Shown here in pieces: positions 24,925 to 36,915 of a stretch of 64,000 bases of DNA (positions are counted from its first letter, which is position 1; each line of letters opens with the position of its first letter). The stretch is from Aquanectria penicillioides (Eukaryota > Ascomycota > Sordariomycetes > Hypocreales > Nectriaceae), in the NCBI GenBank assembly GCA_003415625.1, contig PYIU01000006.1, positions 2,542,001 through 2,606,000 on the forward strand, read 5' to 3'. A program made the position numbers and the translations under genes. The notes under the pieces are model-generated. The model saw only the letters and a program-made list of their open reading frames with translations. It searched no databases and had not been told where the DNA came from.

Positions 24925-25535
24925 GGTGACTGATGTTGAGGAGATGGGATGAATAAATAAAAAGTGGTGCAATTCGAAGGAAAATGGAAACAGGAAGTCT
25001 ATCTGGGCAAAAGGATAAAAACGCGAATCGATTGATTGACTGCCGGGTGGTGTTTTGCGTCGCGAAATGAGGGTGTGAGAGTCGGGGTGCTCAGGAACAG
25101 TTTTAAATACGTAGCCAAGTTATGGCCACGAACCATATGATCGCCCTAAGGGACAGATTTCAGCCGTGTGGCATCTTTGGGGACAGCTGTTTAGAGCCCA
25201 AAACCCGCCACTCACACGCTGCGCTGGCCTGTTTACCCCTGGCCTGCCCTCCCTGAGAGCTCCACATGGAGGGGTCCCTTGGCACCGCCACACCTGGAAA
25301 CCGTAGCCTTGCCTGTGGCTGGTGGATAAGGGAATTCGTTCATCATTATCGGCTCCGGGGAGCTGCGAGCTTGGCCGACCTTTTGACGCAACCTCTGCCG
25401 CTTGTTCGCGTGCGACGAACCAGCTCCTTCAGATCGACGACGCTGGGTTGGACGATCGAACACACCGACGAAGAGACGCATTGCGCGACCAGAAGCGAAA
25501 GACAATTGCATAGCGCGACGACTCCCGCGACCCCG
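24925..25535. promoter_or_regulatory. Divergent intergenic region between RAMP4 and the INA-like gene
   Basis: This 0.6 kb gap separates the start of the RAMP4 gene (minus) from the start of the next gene (plus), so it should carry both promoters. No further gene is visible. Short frames near 25266 and 25322 only overlap the next gene's upstream region. Confidence 0.5.
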
Positions 25536-26085
25536 ATGGCGACCACGACGATGACGGCTCTTGCGAGATTACGCTCCGCAACGGCGGCACGATCCATGGC
25601 GACGACGTACGGCAATGCCATCTCCAGGAGGGCGTACTCTACCAAGAAGGAGCCCGGCCTGTCGGTACGCACTCTCATCCCCCGCATATATGCTCTGCGC
25701 ATAACCCCGGTTTTCCGAGCCATGTTTCTAACAACTGCTTGCGTGGGACGGTGCAGTCCCAATTCTACAGACAATTCACCCGGCCCATGGCCAAGACGTT
25801 GCTCATTGCCGTATTCACCTACCAGCTTACCTACTGGCTGTGGGTGAAGAGCGAGTCAGATGAGATTCGAGCCGAAAGAGATGGTAATTCTTCCTTCTTT
25901 TTTTTTTTTTTCCCTCATCATTTTCTGGTTCTTTCATTCCTCGTCGGAGAGTTCATATCATCATCATACGTCGGGCTAGGATGCTAACAGAGGGTGCAAT
26001 GACAGCCACAATTGCCGGTCTCGAGGATACTGTCAATAACTATAAGGAAAAGGTCAAGGGGACTGCGGAGGGAAAGAGTTCATGA
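25536..26085 (+). CDS. Small mitochondrial membrane protein, possibly Ina17-like
   Basis: Three exons, join(25536..25664, 25757..25883, 26006..26085), give 111 residues; introns of 92 and 122 bp keep frame. The first 40 residues (Ala/Arg/Ser/Thr-rich with SRRAYSTKKE) look like a mitochondrial targeting sequence. The middle has FYRQFTRPMAKTLLIAVFTY followed by QLTYWLW, one membrane segment after an Arg-Pro. The C-terminus (ERDATIAGLEDTVNNYKEKV) should form a coiled coil. This layout matches Ina17, an inner-membrane assembly factor for F1Fo-ATP synthase: presequence, RP-preceded membrane helix, short coiled coil. Sequence identity to a named family is not certain, so the name is an inference from architecture. 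Confidence 0.75.
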
Positions 26086-26697
26086 CGGAATGGTTTGGCC
26101 TGAAATAGGTGCAAAAAATTCAATGGTGGGGTTGAGCTCAAGATAGATGGTAGTACCGTATACTGAGGCTCAAATCTGGAACACATATGGTGTGCGTCCT
26201 CTGCAACATAAAAGAGGTTCCAGCAAAATCTGCTGCGCGATTGATGGATGTACAACAAATTAATGATCTCGTATTTTTCTTTTCATACATGACCTGAGAC
26301 GCCATGATCCCGAATCTTCCTCTCTCTACTTAACATGCCTTCTGTTGGTTCTTCTTTGAAATCTCACAAGATCCACCGCCTGCCTGGTGTACGACAGCAT
26401 ACAGAGATGCACCAAATCTACAACCAGAAAATGCACAGCCATTCCAGGGTACATAAAACTCCAGCCTCATTTATCCATGCAATCTCAAGTGAAAGCAAGC
26501 AAAATCCTCTGTGTGTGTGTGTCTCTCTCTCTCTCCCCCACTCCCTGTTTGAACCTCGACGAACCGAGTATTCTTTCAGATGCCAGGGCCACCAAACGCC
26601 GTTCTGATAATGGATACAAAACGCCGACATGCCATAAAAATTCACAAGCCCGAAAAAAAAAACGCTAATCATTTGGTGTTCAGAGCAACTTGGCGGC
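26086..26697. other. Convergent intergenic region with GT/CT microsatellite
   Basis: This 0.6 kb gap lies between the convergent INA-like and MID1 genes. At about 26511-26536 a (GT)n tract turns directly into (CT)n. No gene is recognised. Confidence 0.55.
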
Positions 26698-28642
26698 TCA
26701 TATCCCTAACCACATCATCATCAAGGGCAGCGCGATTAGGGCAAAAGCGCCTGGTGGTGCAATGGCAGCCGCTCGACTGTCTTGCGTGCGAGCCTCTCCA
26801 GGAAAGTTGCACGTAACTGAATTGCTGCCCGACTGACGAACACCGTAGCTAACGTTGAAGCTGGGAAAGCCAGGTTGCGGGCAGCCGAAATTCATGGCAG
26901 AAGGGCAGGATTGGACGACCTCGTAGCAGAGATCCTCGCAGGGAAGGAGTTCTCTGTATGGACCCGGCGCAATGGTGGAATCGATCCATGAGTTTCGCGA
27001 TGCGTTGAAGGCCGGCGTTTGACCGAGATCGTTACGCTGCGAGTCGGGGAGCATCGTTCCATTGGGGAACGCTTGGTTGACATTGCGGTAAATGCTAACG
27101 GAACTGTTCGTCGTAATGTCCTCGCATCGCGGGATCGCAACGGTGCAGAGCCAACGCTTGTAGGCTGACCTGCAATCTGTGCAGTTGCGGGCAAGGGTGT
27201 AGAGCGATTGAGGAGGTGCTTCACAAGGAATCTGCATCAGAACCTTCTCGAAGTTGGCGTACATCTGCTTGGCGTAATCGTCGTAGACTTTGGCAAGCTC
27301 CGTGTTGTTGTACTTTTTGTCGTTTCCGGGAACAGCATACTGGATCTCATCGCAGAACTCCAGGTCTGTTATCACCTTGCAGTTTGTTTCTATGGGTACA
27401 AAGTCAGAATCGCCGTGTCTCTGAACAGATGGATATAGTCAAGGTGAGGATACTCACCAGAGGATGTTGGAAAGCTGGTGGCATGGAAAACTATGCCACC
27501 GCCTCCTGAGGTTGCTCGTTTGCTGTTGGTGCTATTTGTGTTGTTTTTCACTTGGACGAGTATGCCGGAGTAGGTTGAGCTAGAATTCAGTCCTTCCAGA
27601 TAAAACTGTTGCTGGGCCAAGCCCCGGGGCCACGAGTAGTGAATCCCATACTGATCTTGTCGATCCCTTTACCAGTTCCTGACCCAGACCTCCACAGCTC
27701 AGCCTTGTTCTTCAGACCGCAATATGAGTGCTCGAGCCCACTGATGGATTTTGAGTTGTTGTTCTGGATGAAAATGTCGTAAGGGAGGCTCTGATGCAAC
27801 ACCTTTTCAGAATCCGATTCGTTGCTAGCCAGGTTGCGAGTGACAAGGAGGACAGAGTTTGAGTCGCTGTCTACCCACAAAAGCTGGGAGTCGTTTTGGT
27901 TATTGTAGCTGTGGTAGTATTCATCGAAGGAAATGGCAATCTCGAAATTGTACGTGTCCGTGTAGTTTCCAGTGACGTTAGGGGCGGAGATGCCAAGGTA
28001 GACGTCTCCCGTCGCGTTAAGACTATACATGACAGCGCCTTGATCGAACTTCATCAGCTTCATTTTTTTTAGATCCTCGGAAGAACTCGGGCACTGCACG
28101 TCACTCGAAGTCGATACATAAAGGCTAAGTTGATCTGCTTGCAGCTGCGAATTATCCTTATTCTGACCCAAGCTAGGCTGCAAGCATGTATTGGCCGAGA
28201 TGTAGACTGTCTTGTTCTGTGCCCGGCGGAAGAGGTGGTTTTTGTCGTCGTCGCGTTCAACCCTTGGCAGGGCATCATGAGCGTCGTCATCTCTCCGAGC
28301 AACGAGCGCGCCACGGCTAGAGAGAGTACTCTTCTCGATCATGTAGCATACAATTTTTCCAGGATCCACATTCGAGGCCTCCGCGCCATTGTTTTTCAAC
28401 GACGTTACGCCTGACGGGGCCCTTCCGATGATGCTACGATCAAAGGCAGTGAAGTCAGGTTCATATGAGATGTCGAGCGGGCTGGGGCCCTCGGTGGACT
28501 CGTCGACACGGATCACATGGTTCGCTGGCAATTCGGACGCGGCGGCGATTCTCGGGTAGAAAAGGAGGAGATAGAGGGCGAATATGAAGATGGAGGCACC
28601 TAACGACGCTGCTAGTCGCGACTGAAGAAGACTGAGTTGCAT
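26698..28642 (-). CDS. MID1: Mid1 stretch-activated calcium channel subunit, with apparent frameshift
   Basis: Coding runs from the ATG at 28642 to a stop at 26698, with one 68 bp intron (27390-27457) that rejoins TSSE|TNCKVITDLEFCDE. Residues 1-40 hold a hydrophobic signal anchor. A glycosylation-rich extracellular region follows (many N-x-S/T). The C-terminal cysteine-rich domain (EFCDEIQYAVPG, RNCTDC, WLCTVAIPRCED, PCEDLCYEVVQSCP) is diagnostic of Mid1, the partner of the Cch1 calcium channel in the plasma membrane. A short hydrophobic tail ends the protein. At 27622-27629 (CCCCGGGG) the frame breaks: MGFTTRGPG reads into a stop 11 codons on, while QQFYLEGLNSSSTY continues in another frame. 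No GT..AG intron resolves this; one extra G or C would, giving about 625 residues. Sequencing error or a real lesion are both possible. An ATG-like start further upstream was rejected because the anchor begins at 28642. Confidence 0.85.
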
Positions 28643-29660
28643 GACGAATGCATTCCCTCCAGGGGGGCAATCGCCTTTGGTGGGATTTGGTGTCAAATCT
28701 CTCGGGAGAAGAAGTGGCAACTCGAGGGGGAGGGGCCGTTTTCGACGTTATACTTGGCGTCGGTCGCACGTCGGCATCGTGAGCTCGTCGAAGAGAACCC
28801 GTCAGGAGGGAGAGGGAAGCGTTTGAAGATCAAGGAGGCGCCTTGATAGTGCGAAGCATTGCTGACGGGCGTATCCCAAACGACCCTGATGCGCCAAGCC
28901 GGACGCCGGACCGTGAGGCGCAGCAGCTCGGAAGTGGTGCACCGCCACAGTTCGGCACAGGGCCTTTGGGGGTCCTAGGAGGCCTATTAAGGCTAACCTG
29001 GGCTACCGGCTTGGCCCCCCAGGGCTGGACCAGGGGGAGCTAAAAAAGACCCGTGGCAACTACGTAACCTACGTGCTAAGGAGAGATATGATCGGCCCAG
29101 TCAGCAGCAAACGATTACGTCGTCGCCCTTGATAAGGCAAGTGTGCAAGAGGGGAGAAGTGCAACCAGGCGACCAGTCATCTATGACGTGGAATACAGTC
29201 TACATCTCGCAATCCATTAACCCGCTTAGAAGGGGAAAGCAAATGGTTCGGCCCAAGGACACAATAGACGGCGCAAACCCTGTGTCCAAAACGGGATTGC
29301 CAGGCATGTGGAGACGGAGACAAAGGCAAAGACTTATCGCGAAACGTGTTATCAAGCTTCCAGCAGCCGCCATCTAACGAAGATCCCAGCGCACAAAGCA
29401 GCAGCATACATTACAATAAAAATCATACTACATGATCGTGCCAGAAAAGCGTCTGGGCACCGCTTCAAGCCCAATCATCCACCTATTCGTATGCGGGTGA
29501 GGTTTTCTTATCTGAGACCTCACACACTGCCCATAAAATACCTAGGAAATAGTTCGTTTCCCGTATTCGTCATGACCGAGTACAAAAGCCTAGCCCGGGG
29601 ATGCGCACACATTGAGAACGCGCGCTGGAGTTGGCGACCAAGCTATTCCGAGCGAGCCGT
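28643..29660. promoter_or_regulatory. MID1 upstream and YOP1 downstream region
   Basis: A 1.0 kb gap between two minus-strand genes. It should contain the MID1 promoter next to 28643 and the YOP1 3' end next to 29660. No recognisable gene is present. Part of it (28860-29050) is GC-rich. Confidence 0.5.
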
Positions 29661-30414
29661 TTACTCGTTCTTGTCGAGGCCGTCAGCCTTGGCACGAAGG
29701 CCAGAGGCAGTCGAGCCAGAGGCCTGGAAGTATCGGCCGAGGGTAGGGGCAAGGAAGGATCGGAAGACGATTTCAGCGCCACTGGATGCTCAGTCAGTGA
29801 TCGTCCTGGTGGATGATGATAGGTGCGCGCCTGCAGGAGTGGCTGGATGAGGACATACCGGAAGGTAGGGAGAGAGAGCCAGAGGAGGAAGGCAAACTTG
29901 AAGACAAAGTAGAAGGGGAACCAGTAGACAACCTGGACGAAGCTCTCGACAACGGTGAAGAGCGAGAAAACGACCCAGTACTGCGAGCAAGTTAGCGATG
30001 CGGGCTACAGATAGGAAGCTCTCGGGAGGTGTCACGAACAGTCAACCACTGGGTGTCATCCTCCTTGTTGGCGCTGAAGAGGGCGCCGAGGGAGTAGTAG
30101 CTGGGGATAACAAAGCCAGCGAAGTTGGTCAGGAGCTGGCCACCGAGGTTGAAGATGATAAGGAAGAAGTAGAGGGCAGCGACGCCAATGGCGGCATAGG
30201 CCTTGGGGACGCCCGAGGTCTTCTCGAGGTTGTTCAGGGCGGGGTACTTGGAAAGCTATCACGATGGCGTCGCAGTCAGCATCGTCATCGAGCGACATGA
30301 GATAGAAGGAGATGATAATCAAATGCGCCGGGGAGAAGCGCCGCGATGGAGCAAAAGACGTACCTCGCGATCGAGATGAGCAAGGTACTGCTGGGCCTTG
30401 TCTTGGGCGGACAT
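29661..30414 (-). CDS. YOP1: ER tubule-shaping protein Yop1 (REEP5/DP1/HVA22 family)
   Basis: Four exons, complement(join(29661..29781, 29859..29980, 30040..30255, 30364..30414)), encode 169 residues, the usual Yop1 length. All three introns (77, 59, 108 bp) keep frame. The sequence runs MSAQDKAQQYLAHLDREL, SKYPALNNLEKTSGVPKAYA, two reticulon-like hydrophobic hairpins (ALYFFLIIFNLGGQLLTNFA and LTYWVVFSLFTVVESFVQVV), then the conserved PTLGRYFQ motif and a charged tail. Family knowledge: Yop1 inserts hairpins into the outer ER leaflet and bends the membrane into tubules, together with reticulons and Sey1. No broken or missing elements are seen. Confidence 0.95.
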
Positions 30415-32440
30415 TTTGTCGGATGAAATGGTGAAATGTGAAGATTGATTTGAAGGCTGTAGGGTTGAAATTGTGCGTGTCGTGGACAGCTAAGTCAATC
30501 CAAGGAAGGGACAGGGAATGTGCGGTAGCAGAGTACGTAGTTGGTTGGAAAGGGAAAAGACCAAGGTAAGAGGAAGCTTTTATCGCGGCGCTAGCAGCTA
30601 GCAGGAGAAGCGAAATCTGGGAAGCGGGAAGAAAATTGACGCGGCGTCAGTGGCTTGTGACCTTCACTGGTGCAGAAACGAAGTGCAGCTGATGATGGCT
30701 CGAGGAAGAGGATGGCGGGAAAATAAAATAAAAACGAAACCCCGAGGATGAAGGAGGGCAAGAGCTGGGAAACCGAGAAAACAGGCCTTTGGAGCTTGGG
30801 GCCCTGGGGGGACGCACTCTGATCTGGCTCGACTTAATCAGCTTTGAGACAGGGTCATGCGATGTGCGTAGTGTGTACTGTGTGTGTGTGTGCAGGACTG
30901 CACACGCAGGCCTGGGACGGAGTGAGTGGCCGGGTGCTGAGACGAACAGCTGTTAAGGGTTCAGGTAGCGGTCATAGCGGGAGGTACTCGGGCGCCCTAA
31001 GGGCTGCCCACCGACGTCACATGTAGCTCTTGGGAGTTAGATACCGGGACGATTACATCATTGCAACTCTGTCCTCTCCCAGTCCCGGTAGCTCCAACAC
31101 AAACAAGGCGTCCACGCATCTCAAACATGATGCAGTAGAAAGGGGCGGCAGATTAGCAGAGCCTGGGTGGATTAATCAGTAAGCAGGTTGGTGCTTCCAG
31201 CAATACGTAAACGTGCGAGAATACGAATGACCTAGGTGTGTGGCAGCTCCAAGTAATTTATCGAGGCTTTGTCGAGGTAGTGGCAACTAGATTGGTGGGA
31301 ACACCAGTTCGCAGCATTAAAACAGCAAGCAAACTTGCTGCTGAATCAAGAGGTACAGTAATTTGCACCCACACAGACACACGTGCTATTATGTACAGTA
31401 CATACACTTATCCTGCTCCATCCATCGAATCCCTGATTATACGCACATGCACCTTCACTTACCAAAGCCCGCTAACGACTGGGGGGCGCATGCACTTGCT
31501 GGCTGAGACGTGACCAGCGAGCGTGGATGTTGTCTTGTGTCTCTGCTTGGTGTTAGGTCAGGTGGATTTGCTCTCCGTTGCCTAGATGCAAGTCAAGGGC
31601 AACGGCCAATGTTGTGATGGCAATTTCTTCGATTCCTGCAATTGATGTGGGAAAAAAAATTCCCAGCCAGCTCATCACTGCCGGGTTGTATGCGGATGTT
31701 TTGATGCGACTGGGGACTGTAATGATAGAAAATCCCAGACAGAATTCCACTGTTCCAGCTCCATCGTGCACGCATCTCAAGCAGAGTGGGATCGTGGAGC
31801 GTGGGGCCTCTTGGTTTCTCGCAGACCAGCCACCACCAGCCACTAGAAGAACCACGACGGCCTGGGAACCCACCACGCATCCACCATGCAAAGTCATCAG
31901 TGGTTGCTCATCAAACATTTGAGATGAAAAAGGCAGTACGTGTTCACAGGTAATACTACGTATAATGTGAGAAGCAGCGGCAAGGGGTCGAGACAAACAG
32001 AGCCCACCAGCCATAGCCCGCGTCCAACCACTCACAGCTGAGCATCTGTCACCGCAAAGGAATTTCGAATTTCGGCTAATTTGGCCAGACACGCGCTTAC
32101 CTAAGGCACCCGCTGCTGCTGATGACCGAAGCCCATGCGTTTCTCCTCTCGTTGGCCTCGCAACAGGAAAACAACCACAACAACAGCTTCGACCGACGAC
32201 ACCTCAACGCCCAGCGCCGCTCAGCCAGATTGACGACTGCAGCGCTTTTGCGCAGGATCTTGTAAAGAATCATCTTATTTTCGATTGCTGTAGCCTTTTT
32301 ATCACATCGCCGCCTTTGTAGGCTTTTTCCCGCCTGTTCAGCCAGTGTTGTTGTGTCGGCGCATCCGGCCCCAGCCAATGTTTGTTGTTCGGTAACCCAC
32401 AAATTCCTCGAGTCCTAATCAACACAGCGTCCCTCACAAC
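30415..32440. other. Divergent intergenic region between YOP1 and RFX1, 2.0 kb
   Basis: The two flanking genes diverge, so promoters lie at both ends. No recognisable gene is present. A minus-strand frame at 31553-32092 (179 codons) has no domain features or intron context and is judged a chance frame. The last 350 bases before RFX1 are rich in CACAAC and CAACA motifs. Confidence 0.55.
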
Positions 32441-35109
32441 ATGGAGCAGAGTGCGTCCTTCACCTTTTCCCACCCCAACTACAACCACAACACACAACCC
32501 TCCACCTTTAACCACCCTTCGCTCACACCCGATGCGAACCTACGACAGCTAACAATTGCTTCTCAGTGGATAACCCAGCTGCCCGTGCCGCCATCAAAGC
32601 GAGAAAGCGTCCGCTCTCTCGTGCCTCCACCACGTCTATTCACAGCGTCAACCCTCAGCACAACCTCGACCAGTCTGGCTTTGCCGACGCCTCAGACATG
32701 TACTCCGGGCAATGGCTCCCCAATGACCATGCCCATCCCAAGGACATGGCCGCTGCTCCCCAAATGTCCCCGAGGACATGATCCTGCAAGCCGCAACTCA
32801 TATGCAGGCGACTGGACAGGAGTTCACCATGGATGTATCCATGGGTGCTGCCATGGGGCACCCCATGCAGTACCAGCAGAAGCATCCCATGCCCCGTCAC
32901 CCTCTCCCCGCTGAACAGTACCCAAACAACGCTAGCTTCACCGAAGGTGACAGCCAGATGTTGGACCGCGACGACAACGACGAGGGAGACTCCTCTATGG
33001 TTGGCCTCGTCGGCCCTCCAAAGCCCACCTCGACTCGATCCAGCGCCAACAACGAGCTCGAGATGCGACAGCTCTTTAGCGCGAATAGGCACCGCAACCT
33101 GCAGGATGTCGCCGGTGAGCTTCACGGCAATGAGCGTGGCCCCAACTCGGAGCGCACTCGCCAGGTGTTTGCCATGCTCTGGTATGTCGAGAAGATCCAA
33201 AACAAACTATGTTCGAATATAAACAAGCTAACCGTTGCAGGATCAATTCCGTCTGCTCAAAAGGCAAGGGCTCCGTCCCCCGTGGTCGAGTCTACGCCAA
33301 CTACGCTTCCCGATGTGCAACAGAGAGGATTACCGTCCTCAACCCTGCCAGCTTCGGCAAGCTGGTCCGCGTTCTGTTTCCTGGACTCAAGACCCGACGT
33401 CTCGGCGTTCGAGGCGAATCCAAGTATCACTACGTGAACTTCACTCTGGTTGATGATCAACCTGATCTGCGAGAGCCCTCGTCACAGCCTACACGGCCCC
33501 TGCCTGAGACCAGCAGCTTCTCTCAAAGCTTCAAGTATGCTCACCCGAAACATATGCGAGCGGCCTCAATTCTAACAGAGTTTCTTAGCACTATCCCGCA
33601 CAGTCAAGCGGTAACTTAGGTCGAGATTCCCTGCCTTCACCTCACATTGGCACCGATGCCAAGAGCGCGCCCACTTCCAGCCAGACTGGAAGCAGATCGC
33701 ACAGTTTATACAATCAGCCTGACCTGGCTAGTATTGATCACCTACACACGACATCTACCAAGACCATGCTGGAACTCGCATTCCCTTCAGATAACGACGA
33801 CGCTTTTGAGCAGACACAACCGCTCGCTCTCCCTGCCATTGAATCCTACCTACCACAAGGAACTGACCCTGATGCCGCCAAGTCATTATCGGCCCTCTAC
33901 CGCTCGCATTGCACATCACTGGTTGAGTGCATCCGATACTGCAGGGAGAAGACTTTCTTCCACTTGTATACGTCGTTCCAAGGAACCCTAACGATGCCTG
34001 TGCAAAAGCTATTCGGCAACCCGGCATTGGCGCCGTGGATTGAACAGTGCGACTTTGTCCTGTACCAACGTATGATGAAAATCGTGTCGGGATTGACACT
34101 GCAAGTTGTCCCCAAGCCCGTGTTGGATACCTTGAGGAACATCTCGGAGAGGCTGGTACCGCATATCCGAGACTCGTTCCAAGGTCAGCCCCAACACGTA
34201 ATTCGAGCCAAGGAGGCACCAGGAACTATCTTTGCTGGCCTCTTAGATCGAGCTCTAAGAGTTAACTTGACAGCCCACGCTGCTGCCAACATGTTATCGA
34301 ACCCGGCGAACCGCGACCAAATGTATGTGGACTGGATTACCATGATTCGACCGCGAAAGATTGCAGAATGTGTTCCCACCAGAGGCATGGACGATGTTGT
34401 CAACGTGTTGCTCAATGAGATGCGTGACCTTTTGAACCCTATCAAGGTGCCATGGGAGGTGGAATGCCTGACCATTTATGGCGATGTTGCATCCCGCAGT
34501 GGAAAGCAACTCGATGGAGAGAACGGCGCAGATGCGTCAGGGCAGAACGTTCTTGACAGATGGGTTGGGTTCTTGCGAGGACTGCCCGCCAAGTTCCCAT
34601 ATGCATCACATGCAGATATTGTGTGGTGTGTGGACAGAGTTGGAACAGCGGTGATGAGGGATCTCACCCTAGCCCAGGGTAAGAGTTTCGGGTCTTGGTG
34701 GGTGACAAAGACTTGGGTAGATGAGATGGTTTGCTTCCTTGCGGAGCAGGGAGGCTTCATGAAGTTGAAGAACAGCCAAAGCACAAGCACAACCACCACA
34801 GTGCAACCACAAGCCGCAACAAAGGAGACGACGAATCGACAAGCATCAAGATACAGCAGCGGCAGTGACGACCTCAACCTCAACAACATGCCTCAAGGGC
34901 AGGCAGGGAGGGCACCTTTCCCCCCAGCCAACCGAACGAACCAGAACTCAATGGGGATGAGCGGAGGTGACTCTCATGATGACAGTGGGATCGGCATCCG
35001 GACACCCGAAGAGGACTTCCCGATGGACAAGTTTGGGTTCACGGGAACCGAAAGCCAGGACCAAAGTCTGATGACCGGCGCAGAGCTTTCTGCCGGCGCG
35101 GGCTTGTGA
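32441..35109 (+). CDS. RFX1: RFX-family transcription factor Rfx1/RfxA, with apparent frameshift
   Basis: Proposed exons: 32441..32450, 32567..33181, 33241..33534, 33609..35109. The first coding exon supplies only MEQ plus one base; it is followed by GTGCGT and a classic CTAAC...CAG acceptor. The winged-helix RFX DNA-binding domain spans exons 2-3: ERTRQVFAML|WINSVCSKGKGSVPRGRVYA, then RVLFPGLKTRRLGVRGESKY. The long last exon carries the conserved RFX C-terminal region (ALYRSHCTSLVECIRYCREK) and ends in a Ser/Asn-rich tail. Family knowledge: fungal Rfx1/Crt1/CPCR1 proteins repress or activate DNA-damage, cell-cycle and morphogenesis genes. At 32767-32771 (TCCCCG) the frame breaks; one more C would link PQMSP to EDMILQAATH, giving about 806 residues. 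The exon 4 acceptor at 33608 is the only one that keeps frame; TTAG at 33588 is a better site but would need a second shift. Confidence 0.85.
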
Positions 35110-36867
35110 TTCTCCCAGCGATGAAGAAAAAAATACCGGTGGGAGAGGGTGGAGTAGGAATGGTCTGGCGTTCCGGTCGGGATATCTATCTATACGGGTG
35201 GTTTAATACACTGGCATCCCCAGAGGATTAATCAAAGCATGATGGGATGAAGGGACGAAGACATGATGGCTGTCCAGGAGATTCTGGAGTGGTTCTGGTT
35301 TTGGTTCTTGCCTAATGGCAAACAGTAAAGGGCGAGGCCGCAATGGGTTTGGCCGCCTGCGAAATAGAAGAAGGGCTTCTGTTTATTCGATGTATGTATT
35401 TTGTCTGGAACGACAAGGGCACCTGTCCGGTTTTACAACCTTTTAGTTTTTGACGTTTCTTCTTGGAGACGGGTTGGGAAGCGTTGGCTAGCTGGCGAGG
35501 GCGAGAAGGCGAATTGGAAACTGACATTATCAACTTGTGTGTTATGGCTTCGCAAGCTCTCGATGTGATTCCAGTGAAGCATGAAAGCTTTATAGCGAGG
35601 AGAACTTGGCCATGAAGTCTCGCATCGATATAGCTTTACGTGGCCAACCAACTGATATATACCTAGGTGTTATCTGGTTGAAGGATTGGCAAGGATGATG
35701 TCGAGCCTGTTTTGCAATAGTTGTCGGGGGCATTGATACCATATAGCATTGAAACAGCAACACGTTGATCTACGCCAACCTAAAGTCAATAGGGTGATCC
35801 CATAAAGCACGCATATGAAATTCGGGCAAAGAGGGATTACTCTTACTCGCAGACGCTTTAGCACATGATATTGCTAAGACATACACGAGGTGGGTAATGG
35901 GAAGTGAATGAGCCGAGGGCTGAGAAAGAGCTTTTGTGTTGGGCCTATGAGGACTGGCCAAAAAGACGCAATCTATCATGTGCACAAATTGGGGAACCGG
36001 CCAAATGGAGATGTCATTCGAGGTTGAGAGCAATTATTTCCCCTCCCTCCGGCTCTCTGGCGTGGCCTTATTGCATGTGGTGGTGGTAGGTTCTCTACGC
36101 GTGACGGGAGCTCTCTCTCTGGCTTTCTAGTATTCAGCTCCTGGGCGCTCTGTCCCCACATAAACTGTGCAGAGGCACTGACGGGTGCCGACATCCCGTA
36201 CGGGACGGATCAAAAAGAGCTGAGCCAACGCAGGAACTAGAAACGGGTGACGCGATGACGACAGCGCAAGGGGACGACCCCCGGCCCCCCTCTATAATAG
36301 ATTTCAGCCACAAGCAGCTGATAAGAGGCCAATGAAGCAGGGGACAAGGCGGGTGCGACAGCACTTGTGTGGATGTGTTTTGTAAGTTGTGCCGTGTTAT
36401 TAGTTGGAGAGCGAGGTTCGAGGTTCGGGAGAAGGGGTGTGTGTTGACGGAAAAGTGGGGGGAGGGGGAGGGGGGAGGGGGTGGAGGTGGTTTCATGGGG
36501 CCCCTGGCTCGGGTGAACGAGGGAAAAAAGAATGAGGAACAGAGGGCGGTAAAAAAAAGAAAGGAAAAAAAAAGACCACTGACATGACATACCCGCTCTT
36601 AGAAGCAGAGCCGAAGACGGAACATGTCAACCACCGCATTCGAGTCATACCTCGACCAAACGCTACAATGTACTTTCCGTGACGGCGACATGTCGGCTGC
36701 TGCTGGGGTAGGCGAGCGTCGGGGGGCCAATCGGTGGGTTTGTGACTGTGTATGTGCAGATTGATGGATCAATTGAGAGCGAAATAAATGCCTGTCGTCT
36801 CTGGGAGTTTATCTTGCTCTCCTGTTCTCACTCTGTCTTCCTTTATTCTGGTTCTTCTTTCTACATC

Positions 36868-36915
<48 letters not shown>

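Noticed and set aside
31553..32092. Minus-strand frame of 179 codons upstream of RFX1
   Set aside because: No domain, signal peptide or splice context, and the composition is uneven.
33589..33608. A second frameshift in RFX1 at the start of exon 4
   Set aside because: Using the CAAG acceptor at 33607-33608 instead of TTAG at 33588 keeps the frame, so no extra lesion is needed.
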